From Ruminococcaceae bacterium UBA1375 (GTDB taxonomy: Bacteria > Bacillota > Clostridia > Oscillospirales > Ruminococcaceae), in NCBI GenBank assembly GCA_002305795.1, contig DBRF01000016.1, positions 1 through 64,000 of the forward strand: 64,000 nucleotides of DNA, in the 5' to 3' direction. Shown one piece after another: positions 34,161 to 42,751 of this stretch. Numbering within the stretch: position 1 is the stretch's first letter; every line of letters starts with the position of its first letter. The notes beneath the pieces were generated by a model. The model saw nothing but the letters and a program-made list of their open reading frames with translations, was not told where the DNA came from and made no database searches. Both the position numbers and the translations under genes were made by a program.

Positions 34161-34784
34161 CTATCGGGGAGGGGGAAAGGACAGTTCCTCCGGCAGATCG
34201 TTGAGGTACATCCAAATGGCGTCGGTGTTCCGGCGCAGGCAGTCCACCACCGCCGGGTGGGGGTCCGGCAGCAGGAAGGGGTAATCCACCTCCTCTTTGG
34301 CCGGGTCCGGGTGACAGGGGAGGATTTCCTTGACGTTGGAAAACTCCGCTTCCCGATTGGGACGCCGGCCCCGGGCGTCCTGGCGAATCCAGTCCCCCGG
34401 CGGGGTCAGGTACACCCCGTTTAAGGCGTGGATGCAGTACTTCCCCGGCACCGCCCCCAGCCGCAGCCGCTGGTAGCAGAAACCGGTGGGGATACCGTGA
34501 TACCGCAGCAGCGCCGCCAGCAGCATGGACTTGGCAAAACAGATTCCCTCCCCGGCCAGCAGGGTCTCGGAGGCGGTGGCGGGGACGGCGTGGCCCTTCA
34601 CGTCCCAGGAATGGCCGATTTCATCCCGGACGAAGTGGTAGCACTTCCGGCCGAGGACAAAGGGGTCGGTCTCCCCTTCCCCCAGCTGTTTGGCCAGCGC
34701 CGCCACCTGGGGGTGGTCATAGTCCACCAGGGGGGTGCAGGCCAGATAATCTTCCAGGTTGGGGCTGGTTGGAATCAGTTTCAT
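34161..34784 (-). CDS. Transglutaminase-like cysteine protease-fold protein
   Basis: 207 residues with the transglutaminase-like core: the Cys in GEGICFAKSMLLAALLRYHG (about residue 90), the His in IHALNGVYL and the Asp in WIRQDARG. Such small cytoplasmic proteins of the COG1305 group are common in Firmicutes with no defined substrate. No signal peptide is seen. The ATG at 34784 follows AAGGAG; the version starting 13 codons upstream overlaps the neighbour. It lies 13 bases after the stop of the nucleotidyltransferase gene and is probably co-transcribed. Confidence 0.8.
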   Translation of the reverse strand: MKLIPTSPNLEDYLACTPLVDYDHPQVAALAKQLGEGETDPFVLGRKCYHFVRDEIGHSWDVKGHAVPATASETLLAGEGICFAKSMLLAALLRYHGIPTGFCYQRLRLGAVPGKYCIHALNGVYLTPPGDWIRQDARGRRPNREAEFSNVKEILPCHPDPAKEEVDYPFLLPDPHPAVVDCLRRNTDAIWMYLNDLPEELSFPPPR

Positions 34785-34797
34785 CAAAAGTCTCCTT

Positions 34798-35960
34798 TCA
34801 GGCACGAAACCGGGACAGGCCAAGCTGTGCCATCAGCTTGCGGTTTTCTTCCATTTCCTCCGGGGAAAGGGTTTTCAGCACTTCCATCTCCCGCCGGAAA
34901 TTGCCGGTGCCCTTTTTCAGCACCCGTACCCAGCGGCCCACCCAGCAGAAGGGCAGCAGCACCGGCAGGCGCTGCAAAACGGGAAAATGGTAGCGCATTT
35001 CCTTCAGCGGCGGGCAGAACCGCAGCAGCAGGTGTTTCCCCTTGGACTCTGCCTGGGCGGACTGGGCCAGCACCCGGTGTTCCTCGGTGCCGTACACCCC
35101 GCTTTGGAGGATGTAGTCCTGCACCGGCTTCAGTTCTTCCGGACAGGGCGTCCCCTCCATCCAGCACTGACCCAACTGAATCATCCGGCGGTAGAACTGG
35201 GAAAGGTTCAGCTTATCCAGCAAAGCAAACAGCTTTTTTCTTCCAGGGCTACCTTTTCCCGAAACAGCCACAGATCCAGCACCGACCGTGCTCCGGAACC
35301 GCTGACCGAAACGTGTTTGGCAAAGTGGGCAGTGAGGTAGGCGGCAAACCATTCCGGGGAGAACCGGTATTCCCAGCTGCCCTCCTCTTTGGGCTGGGCC
35401 TGATCCCACACCGAAGCGAAAAACCGGCTCAGGGAAGCAGAGGTGTTTTCGGAAAAGAGGCGGTAGTGCAGCTCCACATGGAGGTAGGGCAGCTTGGTAT
35501 AGGGGACGTCGTGGTCGAAGCCCTCCTCCTGCTCAAAGCCGTTTTCTTTCAGCCACTGCCCCGCTTTTTCCAAATCCTCCTTGTGCAGAAGGATGTCCAG
35601 ATCGCACATGGTGCGCATCTCCGGCTTGGGGTACATGGGCCGGAGCAGGCTTCCCTTCAAAGGCAGAAAAGGGATTTGCAAAGCGGGAAAGGACAGCCGC
35701 ATCTGCTCCAACAGCCGGGACTGGGCCTGCTGCTGAGCCAAGCCGCTGCCGATGGCCTGCATTCCCAGCCGGAACACGCCGGAAGCCGGGTCGTTCACCA
35801 GCTCCAAAGTAGGATAGGCGATCATCACCCCCAGCTGATGGGCCTGGGCCAGTCGGAAAACTTCCTTCCAATTTACCTGGGCCGGGTCCAGCTTGGGGGT
35901 TTGGGACTGCATGGCACACCGCACCAGTTCCAAAAAATCAGTAACCACCTGTTGATCCAT
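34798..35960 (-). pseudogene. Nucleotidyltransferase family protein, frameshifted in a poly-A run
   Basis: Resembles the uncharacterised nucleotidyltransferase family PF14907, often linked to surface polysaccharide or peptide loci. The first part (about 240 residues from the ATG at 35960, after AAGGAG) has the expected FLPLKGSLLRPMYPKPEMRTMCDLDILL, where the Asp-x-Asp pair is catalytic. At a run of six A (coding strand; T6 at 35234-35239) the frame breaks: after VALEEK the original frame soon stops, and the family-like remainder (KKLFALLDKLNLSQF to the stop at 34798) is in another frame. Adding one A gives a single protein of about 387 residues. It may be a sequencing error or a real lesion. 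Confidence 0.75.
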
Positions 35961-35975
35961 AACCTTCTCCTTCCT

Positions 35976-36043
35976 CACAATGCACTTCATTGATTCTATT
36001 ATAGTAAAACACAATGCACTTCATTGATTCTATTATAGTAAAA
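35976..36043 (-). repeat. Perfect 34-bp tandem duplication spanning a promoter -10 region
   Basis: Two identical 34-base copies (35976-36009 and 36010-36043). Each carries TATAAT on the minus strand, so the -10 element upstream of the nucleotidyltransferase is present twice. Confidence 0.95.
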
Positions 36044-36060
36044 CGCCGCCTCAGGGTCAA
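36032..36060 (-). promoter_or_regulatory. Promoter of the nucleotidyltransferase and transglutaminase genes
   Basis: Minus strand: TTGACC (36060-36055), 17-base spacer, TATAAT (36037-36032) in the upstream repeat copy. The second copy has TATAAT at 36003-35998 but no good -35. Confidence 0.75.
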
Positions 36061-36096
36061 CACCCCAAAGACGGCGTTTGGTACAACAAACTAAAA

Positions 36097-37338
36097 TTAT
36101 GGAAGCAGTGCGGCAATCTCAGCAAACAGTGCCACGCTGCGCTTTAAAATCCCTTTCAGCTGGGCAATGAGGATGCCGTAGTTGGTCATGGGCACCCCCT
36201 GATCCAGGGCGCAGCTCATCCGATATTTCATCTCCCTGGCGTTGAGCATACAGCCACCGCAATGAACGATCATTTTGTACTGTTCCAGTTCATCGGGAAA
36301 CTCGGTGCCGGAGGTAAAGGCAAAGTTCAGCTCTTTTTTGGTATACTCCCCAATCCAGCGGGGGAGCTTCACGCTGCCGATGTCGTCGCACTGGCGGTGG
36401 TGGGTGCAGCCTTCGCAAATCAGGACGGTGTCCCCGTCTTCCAGGGTATCCAGGGCGGCAGCTCCCTTGACGGAAGGCTCCAGCGTACCCTTATACCGGG
36501 CAAAAAGGATGGAAAAGGAGGTCAAGGGGATAGACTCCGGGGTGATACGGCTGACCTTTTCAAAGGCTTGACTGTCGGTAATCACCAGCCGGGGGGGCTG
36601 ACCCAGCCGGGTCAGGGTGGATTCCAGTTCCGTATCCCGGCACACCACCGGAATGGCCCCGGTGTCCAGCAGGTCCCGGATCACCTGCTGCTGAGGCAGG
36701 ATGAGGCGGCCTTTGGGAGCCGCTTTGTCGATGGGCACCACCAGCACCACAAAGTCCTCCGGGCGCACCAAATCCGACACCAGGGGCTGCTGGTTTTCCT
36801 CCGGCTTGGCCAGGTGGGCCAGCCGTTCCTTCAGCTCAAAGATGCCGGTTTTCTCGGTGGCGCTGACCCACAAAATCTGTTCTTTGGGGATGCCGTCCCC
36901 AACCAAGTCGGTCTCGATCTCCTGCTGCCGGACGGGAGTGAGCTGGTCCTGCTTATTCACCACCGCCAGCCAGGGAATCTTCTTCTCCCGGATTTTGGAA
37001 ATGAGAGCCAAATCTTCCGGAGTGGCCCCCAAATCGCCGTCCAGCACCACCACTGCGGTGTCGGTTTTATTCAGGGCCTGGTAGCTTTTTTTCACCCGCA
37101 GGGCGCCCAGTTCCCCGGTGTCGTCGATGCCGGGGGTGTCCATTAAGGTCACCGGGCCCAGGGGGAGCAGCTCCATAGATTTATACACCGGGTCGGTGGT
37201 GGTGCCCTTGACCTGGCTCACCACCGCCAGGTTCTGCCCGGTGACGGCGTTCATGACGCTGGATTTTCCGGCGTTGCGCCGACCGAAAAAGCCGATATGC
37301 ACCCGCTCGGAAGTGGGGGTTTGATTCATTCCAGCCAA
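36097..37338 (-). CDS. hydF: [FeFe]-hydrogenase H-cluster maturation GTPase HydF
   Basis: 413 residues, typical for HydF, the scaffold on which the 2Fe subcluster of [FeFe]-hydrogenase is built from products of HydE and HydG. The GTPase domain has GFFGRRNAGKSSVMNAV (P-loop), GTTTDPV (switch), LMDTPGIDD and VVNKQDQL. The C-terminal cluster-binding motif is intact: Cys-Thr-His in CEGCTHHRQC and HCGGC about 50 residues later. It implies that the cell makes or uses H2. HydE, HydG and the hydrogenase are outside the window. The start is probably the TTG at 37338 (GGAGG at eight bases); an ATG three codons later is possible. Confidence 0.95.
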   Translation of the reverse strand: MAGMNQTPTSERVHIGFFGRRNAGKSSVMNAVTGQNLAVVSQVKGTTTDPVYKSMELLPLGPVTLMDTPGIDDTGELGALRVKKSYQALNKTDTAVVVLDGDLGATPEDLALISKIREKKIPWLAVVNKQDQLTPVRQQEIETDLVGDGIPKEQILWVSATEKTGIFELKERLAHLAKPEENQQPLVSDLVRPEDFVVLVVPIDKAAPKGRLILPQQQVIRDLLDTGAIPVVCRDTELESTLTRLGQPPRLVITDSQAFEKVSRITPESIPLTSFSILFARYKGTLEPSVKGAAALDTLEDGDTVLICEGCTHHRQCDDIGSVKLPRWIGEYTKKELNFAFTSGTEFPDELEQYKMIVHCGGCMLNAREMKYRMSCALDQGVPMTNYGILIAQLKGILKRSVALFAEIAALLP

Positions 37339-37375
37339 TTTTCCTTCCTCCTTTTGATTTCACAATCCTGATATC

Positions 37376-37381
37376 AGTATA
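37376..37381 (-). promoter_or_regulatory. -10 element of the hydF promoter
   Basis: Minus strand: TGCTATACT, an extended -10; a weak -35 (TGGTCA) stands 17 bases upstream. Confidence 0.5.
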
Positions 37382-37410
37382 GCACACCCAGCCGGGGTTG
37401 ACCAGCCGAA

Positions 37411-37460
37411 CAAAAAAGAAGAACGCTTTTCCGGTTAAAAAACTCCGAAAAAAGCGTTTT
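37411..37460 (-). terminator. Terminator between the AlgI remnant and hydF
   Basis: Minus strand: long AT-rich stem AACGCTTTT(T)/AAAAGCGTT with an inner CGG/CCG, then CTTCTTTTTT. Confidence 0.75.
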
Positions 37461-38165
37461 ATCCTTCTTTTTCAAAAGATTGCGAAATCAAAGCCCCGGC
37501 CAGGCAGCCCTGTTCTTCCTGCTGCTGACCCTGCTCCTGCTGGGCGGCGGCTTCGGTTTCCTGGGTGCTTACCTCTTCCGGGGAGGACAGGCTGGTGTAC
37601 TCCAGATAGGGTACCCCATCTTCCAGATGCAGGGTACAGACATCCATATCGGCAAAGGGCACCGTGGTATACTCCAAAGTGCTGCCATCTGCCAGGATGA
37701 GCTGCATTTCATAGCCATCGTTCACCGCCGCACCGCTTTCGGTTTGGGAAACGGCCCCTTCTCCCCGGTACACGTCGATGACGTAGCACATGGCCTGGAA
37801 GGTATCGAAGGAAATGCCGATGGGCAGCTCCAAAGCCGGGATGGATAGGGACAGGCCGGTAAATTGATCCACGCTCTGCACAACCAACCGGCGTACTTAA
37901 AGACGAACAGCACCCCAAAATGAGGGTTGCCCACAGGATGAAAAACTGCTTGCGGTGGTAATTTCGGCCGATGAGCCGGCCGAAACCATAGTTAAACCCC
38001 ACGCTGACCAGCATCAGCAGGATGTACACCGGTTCGCCGTAGGCCTAAAACAGCAAACTGGCGACAATCAGCAGGGTATTCCTGGCTCCGTGGTGGGAAT
38101 CAAATATAGAGCAGAAACACCACCGGGAGAAAAACGCACAGAAAGACAAATGAGCTAAATACTAT
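37459..38165 (-). pseudogene. Decayed AlgI-type membrane O-acyltransferase (MBOAT), truncated and fused to unrelated sequence
   Basis: The first 110 or so codons of an AlgI-like MBOAT protein, which transfers acyl groups to cell-surface polymers, can be pieced together across frames. VFSSFVFLCVFLPVVFLLY starts at 38165 behind an ATA where ATG is expected. LLIVASLLF-stop-AYGEP, VYILLMLVSVGFNYGFGRLI, FVFKYAGW and LELPIGISFDTFQAMCYVI follow. There are at least two frameshifts and two in-frame stops. After VYRGE (near 37765) the resemblance ends abruptly and about 100 residues of an unrelated acidic sequence with EQGQQQEEQG run to 37459. A deletion joining two genes is the simplest reading. The block is clearly non-functional as an acyltransferase. 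Confidence 0.75.
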
Positions 38166-38203
38166 CCCATGGCCTTCTTTTTCTCACTGCATTCTCAAAA
38201 TTA

Positions 38204-41173
38204 TCAATAAGCAGGCAGGTTAGGATAGTAGGTGAAGGGGGAGCTGCTGTAGGTGACCATGTAGGCGTTGCGGCCGGTTTCGTACTCTGCATCCGGATCG
38301 CAGATATAGGTAGTACCATTGATGCGGATTTCTACCCAGCTGTGGGGTCCGATGCCGCCGGCTGCCATCCCTCCCCGTCCTTCCAGCAGGGTTACGTCAT
38401 ATCCCAGCTCCTTGGCCGCCCAATAGAAGGTGGCGGCGTAGCAAAAGCAGTTGCCCCGACGGGTTTCGTAAGCGTAGACAAAGTAGTACTGCTGGCGGGT
38501 ATAGCCGTCGGGGTAGTCCATGGGGACATCCAGCTGCTGGTAGGTAATATTGTCCACTGCCCAGCGGTAAAGCTGGTACAGGTCTCCTCCGGTCTGCTGG
38601 ATTAACTCCCTGGCATACTGGCGCACCATCCGGTCGCCCAGGGTGCCGAACTCGCCGTCGGGGAAATCAAACTGGCAGCCCTTATAGGCCTGACCGTTGA
38701 TGTAACAGTGGGTGGTAAAACTGCCGGAATCGCGGTGGTTCTCACTTCGGATAATGGCTTCCCAGTCGCCTTCAGCATTCTGGGTGGCGGTGTACCAAAC
38801 AATATCATCCTGGCCGTTGGCGTCACTCCAGGTGGGGAACTGCACCTGGGTGGTGCCGGCGGGGGCGTTTTGCAGCAGAGCCCGACGGGTGCCGGTGCCG
38901 GAATCGTTGAGGATGCAGAAAAAGCCTTCCGGTTCAAAGGTATAGGCCGTGTTTCCGGCCAGCACCTGAATACCGTTGCCCATAGTGACATAAACGTGGA
39001 TTTGATAGGTACCCAAATGGGCCTTATGGTTTCTCACATTGACGGTTGCCGTGTAGCTCCCGTCGCTTTGGGCTTGGGCATCGTACCAGACAATATCGCT
39101 TTGATCTGCCGCACACCAAGCCGGAATGATGATGGAACCAATCCCGGAATTGGACTGCCCCGGGCGCACGGTGACCTGGAAGGTGCCGGCATTTTCATCC
39201 ACCTGGGAAATCTCTACCGAAGCCTGCACGGTGCCGGTAACCTGCAGCTGGCCGGAGGAGCCTAAAAACACCATGTCGCCGCCCTGGGTTTGCGCATAAA
39301 CGTGTACATTGTAATTGCCCAGGGTGCGGTGGTTCTGAATTTCAATGGTGCCCCGATAGGTATTGCTGCCGCCTGTTAAATCGTACCAATACATATCATC
39401 CTGACCGTTGGTATCGCTCCAAACCGCCGCCGTGACTCTGGCAGCGCCGGCAGGTACCTGTACATCCTGCACCTCAATGGGAAAACTTTTCTCACTGGCA
39501 TCGCGGCCGATGATAATTTCCCCCGCCGAAGCGGAAAAGGTAAACACCGTTCCGGCAACGCCGGATTCCTCACCTCTTTGATCGGTGACATAGATGTGCG
39601 CAGTGTAATCGCCTAAATGATAATTATGATTTGCAATAGACGAAACCACCTGATAGCTGCCGTCGCTCTGCTCTTGCGCATCGTACCAGACAATATCGCT
39701 TTGATCCGCCTGGCTCCAGACAGGAATCCGCACCTTCTGCACACCGGAGTTTTCCAACCCAGTGACTACAATGCGAAAGCTGCCGTCAGTCCGGCCGGTA
39801 ACTACTTCTATTGCGTTAACCTGTGGCTGTGCTAAAGTGAATGCGGTATTGCACAGAAAAACCGTCTGATCCGCAGCATTGATGCCGTACACATGGACGG
39901 CATAGGTTCCATAACCGGAATAGTCATCCAAGGAAATGGTGCAGGACGCAGAATGATCACTGCTTTGATACGAAGCCGTAGTCCAACGAAGATCGTCCTG
40001 GCCGTTTTCCTCACTCCAAACAGCAAACCGCACCTCTTTCAATCCGCCAGGTACCATCAGGTTTTCAGCTCGAAGTGTGCAGCTGGTTCCATGGATCTGG
40101 GCGGTTACTGCTGCCTGTACAGCAATAAAGGATACTGCGGTATCGCCCTTAAACTCCATCAATCCGCTGCCGGTACGAATGTATACATGCATGGCATAGG
40201 TGCCCAAATCATACTGATGATTGGCCAAATTGAAATCCGCCAGGTACACCCCGTCCCCCGCCGAAGAAGCGGTATACCAATAAAGGTTGCTTTGATCGCT
40301 CTTGCTCCAAACAGCCACCTGCACCTGTTCGATGCCCGTTGGGCTGCTGATTCCGGTCATGCGGATTTGACAGGTGCCTTGGTCGTTGTCCTGGTTCTCC
40401 ACGGTGATGCCGGAAAAGGTGCTGCCCACCACGGTAAATCCTGCGGCACCTACCCATTCCATGGAACCGTCAGAACGCTGCAGATAAAAATGAACATTAT
40501 AATAGCCGGAAGAGGCATGGGCCAACAAGTTGCAGGATACAGTGTAGTTGTTTCCGTCTTGGTTCAGATCCAGCCACTCCAAATCGCTTTGGCCGTCCTT
40601 CTCACTCCACACCGCCGCCTTCAAATACGAGCCGTCCGCAGGCATGGTATAGTCCAAGGCGGAAATGGAAGCGGTCTGCTCCATGGCGTCCGGCAGGGCA
40701 AAAAGCAGCGCTGAGGTATGCTGGATGTTTTCTACCACACAGGAAACGCCCTCTTGAAACTGCATCTCCCCAGAAGAAGTTCTCCAGTAAATGTCCGAAT
40801 GATAGGCCCCTGTGACCTCCCCGTGCCGGGAGATATTCAAATATGTATAATAACCGCCGGTTCCGTCGGCGCTCATTGTGATCCATTCCAGATCGTCCTG
40901 GCCGTTGTAATCGCTCCAAACAGCCACCATCATACTGCCTTCTCCGGAGAGGTGAGCGCCGGTATAACTGATCCGAATCAAGCGGCCGGTGCCGTCCACA
41001 TCGGTGAGATTCAGGCTGCCGGAACGGCTGTCCACTGCCTGAATGGACGAATCAGCAATTCCCTGAGGCAAAACTTCTGCCGCAGAAGCCAAAATCCCGC
41101 CGGGGCCGCAAAGTCCCATGCACAGCGCCAGCAAGGCGGCGCAGCATCCTTTCCAGCTTTTTTTCAATGCCAT
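38204..41173 (-). CDS. Exported protein with eight GBS-Bsp-like repeats and a transglutaminase domain
   Basis: 989 residues. A signal peptide (CCAALLALCMGLCGPGGILASAAE) is followed by eight repeats of about 95 residues. Each has a core like AVWSxxNGQDDLxWY, then HxxxLGxYxxHVY; they match the GBS Bsp-like repeat family (PF08481) of streptococcal and clostridial surface proteins. The last 130 residues form a transglutaminase-like domain with Cys in RRGNCFCYAATFYWA, His in GPHSWVEIRI and Asp in TYICDPDAE. No sortase or membrane anchor is seen, so it is secreted or bound non-covalently to the wall. The ATG at 41173 follows GAGGAGGAA and is preferred to one 30 codons upstream. The substrate is unknown. 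Confidence 0.85.
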   Translation of the reverse strand: MALKKSWKGCCAALLALCMGLCGPGGILASAAEVLPQGIADSSIQAVDSRSGSLNLTDVDGTGRLIRISYTGAHLSGEGSMMVAVWSDYNGQDDLEWITMSADGTGGYYTYLNISRHGEVTGAYHSDIYWRTSSGEMQFQEGVSCVVENIQHTSALLFALPDAMEQTASISALDYTMPADGSYLKAAVWSEKDGQSDLEWLDLNQDGNNYTVSCNLLAHASSGYYNVHFYLQRSDGSMEWVGAAGFTVVGSTFSGITVENQDNDQGTCQIRMTGISSPTGIEQVQVAVWSKSDQSNLYWYTASSAGDGVYLADFNLANHQYDLGTYAMHVYIRTGSGLMEFKGDTAVSFIAVQAAVTAQIHGTSCTLRAENLMVPGGLKEVRFAVWSEENGQDDLRWTTASYQSSDHSASCTISLDDYSGYGTYAVHVYGINAADQTVFLCNTAFTLAQPQVNAIEVVTGRTDGSFRIVVTGLENSGVQKVRIPVWSQADQSDIVWYDAQEQSDGSYQVVSSIANHNYHLGDYTAHIYVTDQRGEESGVAGTVFTFSASAGEIIIGRDASEKSFPIEVQDVQVPAGAARVTAAVWSDTNGQDDMYWYDLTGGSNTYRGTIEIQNHRTLGNYNVHVYAQTQGGDMVFLGSSGQLQVTGTVQASVEISQVDENAGTFQVTVRPGQSNSGIGSIIIPAWCAADQSDIVWYDAQAQSDGSYTATVNVRNHKAHLGTYQIHVYVTMGNGIQVLAGNTAYTFEPEGFFCILNDSGTGTRRALLQNAPAGTTQVQFPTWSDANGQDDIVWYTATQNAEGDWEAIIRSENHRDSGSFTTHCYINGQAYKGCQFDFPDGEFGTLGDRMVRQYARELIQQTGGDLYQLYRWAVDNITYQQLDVPMDYPDGYTRQQYYFVYAYETRRGNCFCYAATFYWAAKELGYDVTLLEGRGGMAAGGIGPHSWVEIRINGTTYICDPDAEYETGRNAYMVTYSSSPFTYYPNLPAY

Positions 41174-41250
41174 TTCCTCCTCGTTGAATGAATATAAAAA
41201 CAAACGAATACAAAATAAAAAGTGGAAAACAACCAAGATATACTTTTTTA

Positions 41251-41279
41251 AATTTACTCGCACTGCGCAAAAATGTCAA
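41251..41279 (-). promoter_or_regulatory. Promoter of the GBS-Bsp repeat protein gene
   Basis: Minus strand: TTGACA (41279-41274), 17-base spacer, TAAATT (41256-41251). The leader is AT-rich, unlike the gene. Confidence 0.6.
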
Positions 41280-41328
41280 TGTGTTAAAAGAACTTTTGGC
41301 GAAAAAACCAATAGAAATCATTTCCAAA

Positions 41329-41763
41329 TCAGGAAGAGGCTTCTTCCTCTTTTCCAAACCGGCATTCCTTTTCCTGCTCAAATTTACAGCTGGCGCAGCA
41401 GGCAGCGTAGGTGAACAGGTTACCACCACGCTGATAGTGGGAACAGACCTCATTCTGATGGACCATTAGCCGACCGCCAAATACCCGGCGGCGCTCCTCC
41501 ATCTCCTGATCGGTGAGGGTCAGCACCAAAACCTCCGGCTGCTCCTTGGAAGCAGGTTTGGTGTCGCTGTACTCTCCCAAAGCGGCCACCGCCTGCTGCC
41601 ATTCCGAGGCGGTAAAGGGACATCCCGCCTCTTTAGCCAGCGCCAGCACCGCTTCCATCTTCTGATTCTCCTCCGGCAGATCCAAAGCTGAAGTCAATTT
41701 CTTTTGCAGAGTGGTGCTGGCGGCGACGGCTTGATAAAAAGTTAAAATCTTATTTTCTTTCAT
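41329..41763 (-). CDS. Nif11-domain protein with cysteine-rich C-terminus
   Basis: 144 residues. The first 65 or so residues match the Nif11 domain, the fold used by many nitrile-hydratase/Nif11-type RiPP leader peptides: ILTFYQAVAASTTLQKKLTS, then LALAKEAGCPFTASEWQQAV. After a linker the C-terminal 50 residues contain the five Cys of VCSHYQRGG, YAACCASCKFE and KECRFG, interspersed with His. No double-Gly leader end is evident and no lanthipeptide or other RiPP enzyme is adjacent, so a RiPP precursor role is only a possibility. Metal or iron-sulfur binding by the tail is another. GGAG precedes the ATG at 41763. Neighbours are hslO upstream and the GBS-Bsp gene downstream. Confidence 0.7.
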   Translation of the reverse strand: MKENKILTFYQAVAASTTLQKKLTSALDLPEENQKMEAVLALAKEAGCPFTASEWQQAVAALGEYSDTKPASKEQPEVLVLTLTDQEMEERRRVFGGRLMVHQNEVCSHYQRGGNLFTYAACCASCKFEQEKECRFGKEEEASS

Positions 41764-41811
41764 TTTTAATTCTCCTATAGTCTTATCTTCTAAAAAATAT
41801 AGTATAAATTT

Positions 41812-41841
41812 ATTCTGACAAGGCATCCACCTTGTCAGAAT
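41812..41841 (-). terminator. Stem-loop between hslO and the Nif11 gene
   Basis: A perfect 12-bp inverted repeat ATTCTGACAAGG/CCTTGTCAGAAT with a 6-base loop, starting at the hslO end. The downstream bases are AT-rich (AAATTTATACTA) but not a pure U-tract. It could be a terminator or an mRNA-processing hairpin. Confidence 0.5.
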
Positions 41842-41848
41842 TTCGCAA

Positions 41849-42751
41849 TTATTCGCCGGCTTTCCCAGTCTCATCTGAAGCGGCCGCTGCCAAGGAAAAC
41901 AGCTCTTGACGTGTAAAGGTGTACTGCTTTCCGCAGAAATGACAGTCCACCGTGGTGGTTTCTTCCTCTTCCGCTAAACGAAGCAATTCTTTTTTGCCGA
42001 TACTCACCAAGGCTCGCTCCACCCGGCTGCGGCTGCAATCACAGCGGTACTCCGCTGTAAACTCATCCAAAATGTTGGGCTCCAAGCCCCTCAGCATCGT
42101 CTCGCAGACCTGCGCCGGAGTCATGCCCCCATCGTACATGGCGGACACGGGAAGAACGTCTTTGATATTTTCTTCAATCTGAGAGATGGCGCTTTCCGGT
42201 GCAAAAGGCAGCAGCTGAATCAGATAGCCCCCAGCACTGCGGATGGTCAAATCCGGATTCACCAGTACCCCTAAGGCGCAGACGGTAGGGGTTTGTTCGC
42301 TGACGGCGAAGTACTGAGTGACGTCCTCGGCAATCTCCCCGGAAACGATGGGAGTCTGGCCCACATAGGGTTCCCGCATTCCCAAATCCTTTACCACGCT
42401 GAGCACTCCGTCTTTGCCCACCGCACCGGCTACGTCCAGCTTGCCGTAGGAATTTAAGGGCAGCTCCACCACCGGATTCTGCACATAGCTTTTCACGTTG
42501 CCGAAGCTGTTAGCCACGGCAATCAGGCTCCCGGCAGGTCCTCCTCCATTGAGGCGGAGGGTCAGGGTATCCTTCTCCCCTTTCAGCATACAGCCCATCA
42601 TGGAAGCGGCGATGGTCAGCCGTCCCAACGCGGCGCTGACCACGGCGGAAGTGTGATGAATCTGCTCCATTTTGCCCACCATTTCCGTAGCGTCGACGGC
42701 GCAGCAAAGCACCGACCCGTCTGCGGAAAGGGAGCGTACCATATTACCCAT
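41849..42751 (-). CDS. hslO: Redox-regulated chaperone Hsp33
   Basis: 300 residues, the normal length. Hsp33 is a cytosolic holdase activated by oxidation and unfolding of its C-terminal zinc centre. The four zinc Cys are present as CDCS and CHFC near residues 240-270, and the N-terminal part has LGRLTIAASMMGCMLKGE and GGGPAGSLIAVA. It overlaps the 3' end of the upstream TrpR-like/methyltransferase gene by eight bases, so the two are co-expressed. For a strict anaerobe this fits protection against oxygen or bleach shock. Confidence 0.95.
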   Translation of the reverse strand: MGNMVRSLSADGSVLCCAVDATEMVGKMEQIHHTSAVVSAALGRLTIAASMMGCMLKGEKDTLTLRLNGGGPAGSLIAVANSFGNVKSYVQNPVVELPLNSYGKLDVAGAVGKDGVLSVVKDLGMREPYVGQTPIVSGEIAEDVTQYFAVSEQTPTVCALGVLVNPDLTIRSAGGYLIQLLPFAPESAISQIEENIKDVLPVSAMYDGGMTPAQVCETMLRGLEPNILDEFTAEYRCDCSRSRVERALVSIGKKELLRLAEEEETTTVDCHFCGKQYTFTRQELFSLAAAASDETGKAGE

